A DNA stretch of 49,895 nucleotides, from positions 1 to 49,895 of the forward strand of contig JBOGNO010000018.1 in the NCBI GenBank assembly GCA_050747245.1, given 5' to 3'. The translations under genes were made by a program, and so were the position numbers. This DNA is from JBOGNO01 sp050747245. Lineage in GTDB: Bacteria; Acidobacteriota; Terriglobia; Acidiferrales; UBA7541. The notes under the pieces are model-generated. The model did no database searches and was not told where the DNA came from. It worked only from the letters and a program-made list of their open reading frames with translations. How positions within the stretch are numbered: the stretch's first letter is position 1; every line of letters starts with the position of its first letter. This document shows, piece after piece, positions 43,752 to 49,895 of this stretch.

Positions 43752-45812
43752 TCAGTACGACGCGCCCTCCGGCACCCAGATGACGTCGATGCGCTGGTTC
43801 TGTTTTCCTGCGCCCTTTTGGCCCGTTCCGCTGCGTACGGTGATGCGGCTTTCGGCCACGCCCTTCTCCTTAGAGAGATACTTCTGCGTGTTCGCGGCTC
43901 GGTCGTTCGCCAGCTTCGCCGAGCGCGGCTCCTTCGGATCCGAGTAGCCGATTACCACCGCCGTGGCCTTGGGATCGTTTTGCAGACGCACGGCCACATC
44001 GTCGAGCACGCGCTTGCAGACGTTATCCACCCGCCCGCTCGCGGCCTTGAAGAAGCACTCATTGATCTTCGAAGCCTGCGGCGGCGGAGGCGGCTGCTGC
44101 ACGGTCAGGCTCGTCGAGCAGTCCGCGGCCTTGCCGTTGCCGTTCTCCACTCGTCCTGTCACCGTGTACGTTCCAGGCGCGAGGTTGGAAGTATCGAGTT
44201 GAACGTTTCCCCCATTGCCCACAATCTGCCCGCCGGAGCTCTGCCAGGTGTACGTAAGCGACGTCCCGGTTTGGTCGGAAACAGTGGAGGTCACCTGCAC
44301 GCGCTCGCCCGCCAGCACCGTCGGCCGATCCACGGAGCACGACATCGTAGGCGGCGGATTCGGCTTGGCCTTCACGGTCACGTCGGCCGTGCAGCTATTG
44401 ATCACCCCGCGGCCATTGTCCACCTTGGCCGTAAGAGTGTAAGAGCCCGGCGCCGTTCCTTCGGACTTCCACCTTACATTCGGCCCTGAACCGTCAATCG
44501 TTCCGCCCGACGCCGTCCACGAATAATTGAGCGGGTAGTTGTACGTGTCGGTGCCCTTGGCCATCGCGAACACCACTTCGTTCGAACCCTCCATCACCGT
44601 GTCTTTATCCACCGAACAAGAAGCCGCCACGGAATCGGGCGTGATGATTTTCTCCGGGAGGTAGGAAGCCCCCACCTTGATGACGAATCCATTGCGGTCC
44701 AGATCGTTCTTCAGGTTCAGCATGTAGCGGTATCCCAGGTCCACGGCCATCCACCGCGTCAGATACAGTCGCAAGCCCGAAACTGTGTCCACCGGATCCC
44801 GCGCGCCATCTGAGGTGTTCTGCGTGTGCGAGCCGTAAAAAAACAGCGAGTTGTATTCGCTCATCAGTTGGAAGCGCCGGTCGGGAAACGCTATGAATCC
44901 TGCGCCCAGGCTCATCTGGTCCGCCTGGCTCATCAATCTCTGTCCGGCGAAGCGTGGGTCGCGCGTGAACCGGATGCCCCAGTTAGCCATCGCCATCGTG
45001 GACTTGTGGAACAGCAGCTTGCTCACTTCCATTCCCGCCAAATCGCTGAATTCTCCTGTCTGAGTCTGGTTGTTGAGAAGGTCGTTTATCCCCGAGCGTG
45101 TGGGAATATAAAATTGGTTTTTCACGGAGAGGCTCACCGTGCTTCCTCGCGATTCCGACCAGATGTTCCACTTCACGCCGGCGATCACTTCGCCTGGGCC
45201 GCCGCCTTCTCCGGAAGCGAACGGAAAATCCTCCAGGTAGCCCGGAGCTGCGCCCGGCAGCGGAAAGACCGAGCGATAAATCGTATGGTCAAATTGCGGG
45301 AACACGCAGGCCGAGGGACATCCCGTGGTGGGCGTATCCAGGCTCAGTTGGCTCGGCGTGTCCACGTGCACGTGGCGCTCGGGATCGAATTGAAAGAAGA
45401 GCGTCAGCCGGTCCGTCAAGCCCGTCGAAACGCCGATGCCCTCCTCCAGGATGGTCGAACTGCCGGGCATGCGCCCGAACTTGTTGGCGGAGCCTTCAAA
45501 TGACCACGCGCCTTTGGGCAGAGTGTCTCCGCTCTCCAGTGTGAACATCCCGATGTTCCCGGTCGTTGAGCCGATCGGATACCACTTTGGCCTTCCATCT
45601 CCATCCGAGGCAATTGAAGCCTTCTTGGCGGGCGGCGCCGGCTTGGGCTCTTTGGCATTCTTCGCCGGTGTCTTCTTCGGCGATGCGGCCGCAACACTAT
45701 TCTTGGCGGCTTTGTCGCTCTTTTTTGCTGCTGGATCGCTGTCCGCGAATGCCAGCGTCACGCACATCGCGAGCAGCGCCAGCACCACTCCCATCCGGTA
45801 AAGCAATCTCAT
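43752..45812 (-). CDS. Outer-membrane protein with PKD/Ig-like repeats and an OmpA domain
   Basis: A 686-residue protein. A signal peptide (MRLLYRMGVVLALLAMCVTLAFA) and a Lys/Ala/Pro linker (about 27-75) lead to a beta-barrel-like region (about 80-400). Two Ig/PKD-like repeats follow (each with CSVD...V..G, then YTWQSSGG- or YSWTASGG-type stretches and a late APG.Y.....V.NG.G). The last 120 residues form an OmpA peptidoglycan-binding domain with VVIGYSDPKE, LANDRAANTQKYL and RSGTGQ. ATG 45812 follows GGGGGAGGG; an in-frame start at 45890 is less likely. It should tie the outer membrane to the cell wall. Confidence 0.85.
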   Translation of the reverse strand: MRLLYRMGVVLALLAMCVTLAFADSDPAAKKSDKAAKNSVAAASPKKTPAKNAKEPKPAPPAKKASIASDGDGRPKWYPIGSTTGNIGMFTLESGDTLPKGAWSFEGSANKFGRMPGSSTILEEGIGVSTGLTDRLTLFFQFDPERHVHVDTPSQLSLDTPTTGCPSACVFPQFDHTIYRSVFPLPGAAPGYLEDFPFASGEGGGPGEVIAGVKWNIWSESRGSTVSLSVKNQFYIPTRSGINDLLNNQTQTGEFSDLAGMEVSKLLFHKSTMAMANWGIRFTRDPRFAGQRLMSQADQMSLGAGFIAFPDRRFQLMSEYNSLFFYGSHTQNTSDGARDPVDTVSGLRLYLTRWMAVDLGYRYMLNLKNDLDRNGFVIKVGASYLPEKIITPDSVAASCSVDKDTVMEGSNEVVFAMAKGTDTYNYPLNYSWTASGGTIDGSGPNVRWKSEGTAPGSYTLTAKVDNGRGVINSCTADVTVKAKPNPPPTMSCSVDRPTVLAGERVQVTSTVSDQTGTSLTYTWQSSGGQIVGNGGNVQLDTSNLAPGTYTVTGRVENGNGKAADCSTSLTVQQPPPPPQASKINECFFKAASGRVDNVCKRVLDDVAVRLQNDPKATAVVIGYSDPKEPRSAKLANDRAANTQKYLSKEKGVAESRITVRSGTGQKGAGKQNQRIDVIWVPEGASY

Positions 45813-45960
45813 GCCACCCTCCCCCATAGATACATGATTGCACTTATGGCGCGGCTGGCGTTCGCCTCGCGGTCCGAGGCTCGGTTGCAAATTTGACCCC
45901 CGCGGCCCGAGTGCCTGCCCATGCTGCTAAGTCAAAACTTCCTGACCCCTAAGCCCGCTC

Positions 45961-45988
45961 ATTATAATGTACCCTCGCTAACTGCAAA
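45961..45988 (-). promoter_or_regulatory. Promoter of the OmpA-domain gene
   Basis: On the minus strand TTTGCA (45983-45988), a 16-bp spacer and a consensus TATAAT (45961-45966) lie about 150 bp before the ATG at 45812, implying a leader of roughly 140 nt. I see nothing else in the remainder of the gap between 45812 and 46188. Confidence 0.55.
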
Positions 45989-46187
45989 ATAATTTTTTGT
46001 CTTGCTTCTCGGATTGTTGATTTCACTCCTCTTTCTGCCCTAGGGCCTCTGGTTCGCTTGGCCACGAGGGTGCCGGGCAGCCTTTTCCTTCGCTCCGCCA
46101 TCTTAAGAGCGGCCAAAACTTGTGCGGCTCGTTCCCAGACCGAGCAGCCGGTCACCTTCTGCTTCACACGCGGCCAAGGAGTCTAGA

Positions 46188-46856
46188 ATGAACCGCAAAA
46201 TCTGTCTCGGGTTTCTGGTATCTTTGCTCTCCTTTGCATTTTTTCCCGCTCCCTCTCATGCCCAACAAGATTCGTCTGCTGCGCCGCCAGTTCCCCCGCT
46301 TCAAGTTCCGGCTGGCACTCGCTTCCTCGTCAGCTTGCGCACTGAGTTGAACACTCGTGAAGATCAGCCGGGCAAGCATTTCAAGGCCACCACTCTCGAA
46401 CCACTTGTTTCCGCCGATGGCACCGTCGTGCCGCCGGGCGCTGAAGTCCGCGGCCACGTCAGCCGCGTGGAGCCCGGCCATATCACCGGCCGCGCCCGCT
46501 TGTGGCTCAGTTTTGACGACCTCAAGACGCCGCACGGCCGCGTGCCGCTGATCGCTGATGTCGTGCAAGTTCCCGGCGAGCACTCCGTCAAGTCCGGTGA
46601 AAGTACCGAAGGTGAAATCGATGCGCGCACCAGCACCGGGAAGCGCGATGCGGAGGCTGCCGTTACCGGAGCAGCCATCGGTGGCGTGAATGCAGCCAAA
46701 GCCACTCATGACAAGAAGGACGCTGCCGTCGGCGCCGCTTACGGAGGCATCTCTGCGTTTCTCGTTTCTTCTGGTCTGGGGCAAGAATTGGACCTCGAAA
46801 AAAACACCAAGCTCGAACTCGAGCTGATTCGCCCGCTCTATCTCGCCACTCGCTGA
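46188..46856 (+). CDS. Exported glycine-zipper-like protein
   Basis: A 222-residue protein with a signal peptide (MNRKICLGFLVSLLSFAFFPAPSHA). A beta-rich region follows, starting LQVPAGTRFLVSLRTELNT and including a G.V....V.PG......A.L.L.FD.L pattern, then an Ala/Gly segment (about 165-205) with VTGAAIGGVNAA and VGAAYGGISAFLVSSG, and a final LELELIRPLY. The overall order matches the lipoprotein at 40766 but without a lipobox. AAGGAGT (46176-46182) supports ATG 46188 over an in-frame start at 46122. Confidence 0.78.
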   Translation: MNRKICLGFLVSLLSFAFFPAPSHAQQDSSAAPPVPPLQVPAGTRFLVSLRTELNTREDQPGKHFKATTLEPLVSADGTVVPPGAEVRGHVSRVEPGHITGRARLWLSFDDLKTPHGRVPLIADVVQVPGEHSVKSGESTEGEIDARTSTGKRDAEAAVTGAAIGGVNAAKATHDKKDAAVGAAYGGISAFLVSSGLGQELDLEKNTKLELELIRPLYLATR

Positions 46857-46941
46857 TCCTACGCGTTGCGCTCGCTTGCCCTAAACACCGCGAGCCAGGC
46901 AAGCTTGACTTTTTTCTCCTGCGGGTTTACTTCCGCAGGTG

Positions 46942-47730
46942 ATGCCCACGATTGAGCAGAACGAGCGCTTCTGGGGGTCGCAGTACGAATGGCCCCAAAG
47001 CGGCGATGAATGGTCCAAGCCGTGGGGTGGAACGCAAAACGTCTGGAAATTCGTCATCCTGCCCCGAATTCGGGAATTCCTGCCCGCTCGCACGATTTTG
47101 GAAATTGCTCCGGGGTACGGCCGGTGGACACAATTCCTACTCGGTTCCTGCGAGCGACTCGTTGCCGTGGACGTTTCGATCAAGTGCGTGGAGAATTGCC
47201 GGCGCGGCTTCGCCCAATCTCCTCGCGCACAATTCCTCCACAACGACGGCCGGTCACTTCCCCTCACAGATGACGCGTCCGTCGATTTTATTTTCAGTTT
47301 TGACTCGCTGGTGCATGCGGAAGCCGATGTCCTCGAAGCCTACTTGCAGGAATCTGCGCGCGTTCTTGTGCCGGGCGGCGCTGGTTTCATTCACCATTCC
47401 AATCTGGGTGAGTACCGCGCTTCTGTGAATCTCTTGAAGATCCTTCCACACTCAATCGCCCACGCCGGCCAGCAGATTTACTTGTTGCCGAAAGTGCATT
47501 GGCGCGCTGAAGGAGTCACGGCTGCATGGGTTTCGTCCGCCTGCCGCCACTCGGGAATGTCTCCTGTAAAGCAGGAAATCATCAATTGGCGCAATGGACC
47601 GTTCCTCATCGACTGTTTCACGATTTTCCGGAATTCACCCGGCCTTCCCGGTCAAGTCCTGCGCGATCGCCGATTCATGAACGAGGCCCGGCGAATTCGC
47701 AAGCGACACGAGAGCACGGAGAAACGGTGA
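46942..47730 (+). CDS. Class I SAM-dependent methyltransferase
   Basis: A 262-residue cytosolic methyltransferase. Motif I is ILEIAPGYGRWTQFLL, the acidic residue of motif II lies in LVAVDVSI, motif post-I is FLHNDGRSLPLTDDASVDFIFSFDSL and a late RVLVPGGAGFIHHSN closes the fold. The pattern is closest to Methyltransf_11/25-type small-molecule or lipid/saccharide methyltransferases; the substrate is not visible. ATG 46942 directly follows an in-frame GTG. The 3' end overlaps the opposite-strand RHH gene by 56 bp, apparently because a mobile cassette was inserted just behind it. Confidence 0.85.
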   Translation: MPTIEQNERFWGSQYEWPQSGDEWSKPWGGTQNVWKFVILPRIREFLPARTILEIAPGYGRWTQFLLGSCERLVAVDVSIKCVENCRRGFAQSPRAQFLHNDGRSLPLTDDASVDFIFSFDSLVHAEADVLEAYLQESARVLVPGGAGFIHHSNLGEYRASVNLLKILPHSIAHAGQQIYLLPKVHWRAEGVTAAWVSSACRHSGMSPVKQEIINWRNGPFLIDCFTIFRNSPGLPGQVLRDRRFMNEARRIRKRHESTEKR

Positions 47731-47983
47731 GCCCCGCACAATTCGATTCACTCGGCGGCACTGCGCCGCCTGGTGGTGTCCTAATTTGATTTTCGCGGCG
47801 GCAGATTACGGCATTTAGCGTGCTCCGAATCCACTCTGAAACGGTCTGCTTCTTGGCCCTAGCCGCTGCTGTCATCGCTTTCAAGTCGTCCGTGGTGAAG
47901 CGCACGGGTACAATGCGGGCCTTAGCCTCGCCTCGCGCCATCCGTGGACGCCCGACTTTTCTAGCTTTCTTCTGGCGCTTCAT
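47675..47983 (-). CDS. Ribbon-helix-helix-like small protein in the IS1-like cassette
   Basis: A 102-residue protein. The first ~65 residues have a ribbon-helix-helix look: a basic start with KVGRPRMARGEAKAR, one strand IVPVRFTT, then two helices in DLKAMTAAARAKKQT and VSEWIRSTLNAV. The last 37 residues (from QIRTPPGG) run out of the cassette through its presumed left inverted repeat into the 3' end of the methyltransferase gene. The native C-terminus therefore probably lay near residue 65, or the tail is just read-through. Its start overlaps the end of the 104-residue gene by 23 bp. It may repress the transposase operon. Confidence 0.7.
   Translation of the reverse strand: MKRQKKARKVGRPRMARGEAKARIVPVRFTTDDLKAMTAAARAKKQTVSEWIRSTLNAVICRRENQIRTPPGGAVPPSESNCAGLTVSPCSRVACEFAGPRS
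47754..47770 (+). terminator. Hairpin after the methyltransferase gene
   Basis: GGCGGC-ACTGC-GCCGCC forms a 6-bp GC stem 24 bp past the methyltransferase stop, followed by TGGTGGTGTCCTAATTTGATTTT. It may serve as a terminator, and it sits at the left edge of the IS1-like cassette. Confidence 0.4.
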
Positions 47984-48275
47984 TGCTTCTAAACTCCTCG
48001 ATGATTGCAGCCCGCACCGCCATTATTGGCGACGTGACAGGCGAGATATGCAGCACAGTCACATGACGGCGCGGATGCTTTGGGCTATCCGTATCGTGCG
48101 CCCATGCGTAAACCTTTGGAGCGTGCGGGTGTCCGTGCAATTCAAAAACCTCCACGATGCCTTCCCAAATAGTCTTCCCTCCGAACAATTCCTTGACCGG
48201 CACGCTCTCGACGTGCGTTGCATCTACACCGTGCAAGCGGCGGATTACGTCTTTTAGTTCCTCGATATAGGTCAT
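47961..48275 (-). CDS. Unknown 104-residue protein in the IS1-like cassette
   Basis: A small soluble alpha/beta protein: helix TYIEELKDVIRRLHG, strand WEGIVEVFELHGHP, strand KVYAWAHD, then HVTVLHISPVTSPIMAVRAAIIEEF. I know no family. ATG 48275 overlaps the transposase stop by ATGA (48272-48275), so it is translated with the transposase, and it overlaps the start of the RHH gene. It is a passenger or accessory gene of the element. Confidence 0.7.
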   Translation of the reverse strand: MTYIEELKDVIRRLHGVDATHVESVPVKELFGGKTIWEGIVEVFELHGHPHAPKVYAWAHDTDSPKHPRRHVTVLHISPVTSPIMAVRAAIIEEFRSNEAPEES

Positions 48276-49090
48276 GCCGCCTCAATCAAATCCCCGACCG
48301 TCCAAAAGTCCCGCTCGATTCCCGCTGCCATTGCCGGAGTAGCGCGAAGAGTGCTGTGTCGTTTGACGAAATTGTAGTACGCGAAGTGGAGCGCGACGGC
48401 GGCCTTGAAGTTATCGAGCTTCTTGCTGAAAGCGTAGGTCAGGCGAGTCAAACGGCGCATGTGAAGGCGGGTTGTGCCATTCAGCCGCTCAACGTAGCTT
48501 GTGGAAGCCATCGCCATATTCGGGCGACCGCTGACGGGCCTTTTCTCGGTTATGACAATCTCTGGTGCGCTGTAGTGACGGTCAGAGCCTTCCTCATAGA
48601 CATACGCCTTCACAATCTGCGCGAAATCCACGTCCGCTCCGAATGCTCCCTCTACTGCTTCAACGTAGGCTCTCAGGGCATCGCTCGAAATCTGCACGCG
48701 ATTCCTGAGCCGCCCCGCGACATCGGCCACGAACGCATTGGCAGTGGCGGCATCCCGCTTGCCGACCATGTAGGAAGGCACTAGCTTTGTGTCGGCATCT
48801 ATTGCGCAGAAAGTCCAAACATCCCCATATTGCGGGTCATCTTCGGGGCGAACGTGGCGCTCTTTCTTCCCGATGAATCCCCAAATCTCGTCAAATTCTA
48901 AATGGCGAGCGGAAAGCCCGCGCATCTTGCGGTCTAGCAGGGTTGCACAGCCTTCCCCAACCCGCACGCCTAGCCGCATGATGGTGTCCCGATGCACGCC
49001 TGTAATGCGCTCGATTGAGCGGATGCTTGAGCCTTCCGCCAGCGCCCCAATCACCGCTACCTGCTTTTCCGTGCCCAATACGTTTGCCAT
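48272..49090 (-). CDS. IS1-family-like transposase
   Basis: A 272-residue DDE transposase. An N-terminal helix-turn-helix (about 1-40; LAEGSSIRSIERITGVHRDTIMRL) precedes the catalytic core, with first Asp in LEFDEIWGFIGKKE, second Asp in CAIDADT- or ISSDALRAY-type strands, and Glu in STSYVERLNGTTR. These match the IS1-family transposases widespread in soil bacteria. AAGGAGAG precedes ATG 49090; the same frame is open upstream to 49765 but without coding character. A consensus promoter lies 23 bp before the start. Confidence 0.88.
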   Translation of the reverse strand: MANVLGTEKQVAVIGALAEGSSIRSIERITGVHRDTIMRLGVRVGEGCATLLDRKMRGLSARHLEFDEIWGFIGKKERHVRPEDDPQYGDVWTFCAIDADTKLVPSYMVGKRDAATANAFVADVAGRLRNRVQISSDALRAYVEAVEGAFGADVDFAQIVKAYVYEEGSDRHYSAPEIVITEKRPVSGRPNMAMASTSYVERLNGTTRLHMRRLTRLTYAFSKKLDNFKAAVALHFAYYNFVKRHSTLRATPAMAAGIERDFWTVGDLIEAA

Positions 49091-49112
49091 TTGCGCTCTC
49101 CTTATAGCAATA

Positions 49113-49141
49113 ATCGTATTACAATAATTAGGGCTTGTCAA
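49113..49141 (-). promoter_or_regulatory. Consensus promoter of the transposase operon
   Basis: On the minus strand TTGACA (49136-49141), exactly 17 bp, then TACGAT (49113-49118). The -35 lies just outside the presumed right inverted repeat, so part of the promoter may belong to the flanking DNA. Confidence 0.65.
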
Positions 49142-49273
49142 GCGGTATTTTTGTGATACGCTATTTGGGCGTTGGGAAGAAGTTTGGCAGTTATGTTGGC
49201 AGATGAACCAAGAAATGAACGCGTTGCACCCCATCCCAGAAACAATAATCCCCCCAGCAAGAAAAAGGATGCC

Positions 49274-49786
49274 ATGAAAAATATTCCCCCTAAACTTAAT
49301 GTTCCACCTGCCCAAGAACATCATGACAATACCGACAAGACTAAACGCAATGGCTTTAAGTGGTGGAATTCCATCGTAGGAACTGCCACACTTTTCGCAG
49401 TCATTTACTACGCTTGCATAGCCAGTAACACGTTGAATGCGCTCCTCGAATCCAACAGAATCAATAAATCTGCTTTCGATAGAGCGTACAGGCCATATAT
49501 TGGGGTGAATGCTATCCTGACATCCTATGGGTATCAGGATTCGAGCGGTGTGACACAACGGAGTGAAGCACATACACCTAAAAGTACTTTTCTTGACTTC
49601 AAAGCTCAAATCAAGAATTTTGGCCTTGTTCCAGGGACGAATTCCTCGGGTAGTTGGAGAGTCTTTGTCGGTGATACAGAACTTGGCGTTACAACGCTTC
49701 CAAATAAACCATCTACCACTTTCCCCAACGAACTTTTGTGGCTCACGGGAGAAATTGGCGGTCAATATTGTAGTGCACCCTTCTAA
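49274..49786 (+). pseudogene. Membrane-anchored protein truncated by an IS3-family element
   Basis: From ATG 49274 (AGGA at 49265-49268) the frame encodes a charged N-terminus (MKNIPPKLNV...), one membrane helix (SIVGTATLFAVIYYACIAS) and an extracytoplasmic domain with AFDRAYRPYIGVNAIL. After about residue 165 the frame enters the end of an IS3-family element at 49769 and stops after four codons read from IS DNA (CSAPF). The gene is cut at its 3' end. I do not recognise a function. Codon use is AT-richer than in the main chromosome, which marks this region as accessory. An in-frame longer start at 49193 is possible. Confidence 0.65.
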
Positions 49787-49895
49787 TTTAGACAGTCAGG
49801 GCCTCGTTTTTTAGTACAGCTGTGAAAGCCAAGAAGGCCTCGTGCGGAGTGCGATTTCCGACGCCGCGATGAGGCCGGTCGTGATTGTACTCCTC
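49769..49895 (-). mobile_element. Right end of an IS3-family element, continues past the window
   Basis: TGTAGTGCACCC...AATTTAGACAGTC at 49769 onward looks like an IS3-family terminal repeat, starting with TG. The adjacent minus-strand frame encodes the transposase C-terminus. Only the first 127 bases are in the window. Confidence 0.7.
49788..49895 (-). CDS. IS3-family transposase, C-terminal 35 residues
   Basis: The minus-strand frame reads from the window edge to TAA (49788-49790): EEYNHDRPHRGVGNRTPHEA, then FLAFTAVLKNE. YN..RPH.G.G..TP.EA is the hallmark end of the rve integrase domain of IS3-family OrfB, just after the catalytic Glu. The rest of the gene lies outside the window. Confidence 0.85.
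   Translation of the reverse strand, partial: EEYNHDRPHRGVGNRTPHEAFLAFTAVLKNEALTV

Larger units (their letters stand above)
47778..49134 (-). mobile_element. IS1-like element with two passenger genes
   Basis: The approximately 1.36-kb unit contains the transposase, the 104-residue gene and the start of the RHH gene in one overlapping operon. Candidate terminal inverted repeats are GTCCTAATT (47778-47786) and AATTAGGGC (49126-49134), matching at eight of nine positions. I could not find a target duplication, so the ends are provisional. Confidence 0.55.

Noticed and set aside
45949..46167. A 72-codon minus-strand frame upstream of the OmpA-domain gene
   Set aside because: It overlaps the consensus promoter, is very Arg/Lys-rich with no recognisable pattern and lacks a good ribosome site.
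49091..49765. Long N-terminal extension of the IS1-like transposase
   Set aside because: The frame is open but lies opposite another coding sequence. The transposase start at 49090 has a good ribosome site, and a consensus promoter falls inside the extension.

Overview
The window is GC-rich bacterial chromosome. It carries about 45 genes, mostly on the minus strand in its second half, and one tRNA gene. Gene content suggests a Gram-negative, hopanoid-making soil bacterium, most likely an acidobacterium. The signs are TolC/OmpA/TonB-type envelope proteins, an HpnI/HpnJ hopanoid side-chain module, paired DUF990-type ABC permeases, FHA/GAF-SpoIIE phosphatases, BNR beta-propeller proteins and IS1-like and IS3-like elements. 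That placement is inference from family content, not from a marker gene.

Layout. 1-8.7 kb (+ strand): the C-terminus of a TonB-domain protein, an exported unknown protein, a di-heme c-type oxidoreductase, a small oxidative-stress/redox group (mini-catalase, DUF1330, zinc alcohol dehydrogenase, AhpD-like protein) and three copies of one roughly 150-200 bp repeat. Each repeat carries a promoter-like stretch and the first 30-40 codons of a VOC-like gene. Only the third copy (7.3 kb) keeps the whole gene. 8.8-13.4 kb: a GH63-type glucosidase divergent from a polytopic membrane protein. 13.4-16.2 kb: an accessory patch with less GC-biased codons. It holds a degenerate repeat cluster, a SIR2-like/SEC-C protein that is a candidate phage-defence effector, and tRNA-Gln(CUG).

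16.3-26.2 kb (- strand): a hopanoid-modification operon (hpnJ, two half-size DMT transporters, hpnI) with its own recognisable promoter. Upstream of it lies a run encoding an HlyD/MacA adaptor, a TPR protein, a membrane-methyltransferase fusion, a MacB-type permease and a TolC-like channel, with no ATPase gene. 26.3-32.8 kb (+ strand except one small gene): a NatAB-type ABC exporter, a second ABC exporter with two different permeases and a small extra membrane protein, and an alpha/beta hydrolase.

32.8-40.5 kb (- strand): a signalling island. It holds two SpoIIE phosphatases (one with FHA), a HisKA-only protein, a PAS hybrid histidine kinase preceded by a 38-residue membrane peptide, and a sigma-54 NtrC-type regulator broken by a one-base frameshift. 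40.7-46.9 kb: envelope proteins (glycine-zipper lipoprotein, BNR propeller, OmpA-domain barrel, a second glycine-zipper protein). 46.9-49.9 kb: a methyltransferase, an IS1-like transposase cassette with two small passenger genes, and a membrane protein cut off by an IS3-family element that runs off the end of the window.

The parts most worth following up are the SIR2-SEC-C gene and the repeats beside it, the hopanoid/transport neighbourhood, the kinase-phosphatase island with its ATPase-less kinase, and the three-copy VOC repeat with its chimeric gene.
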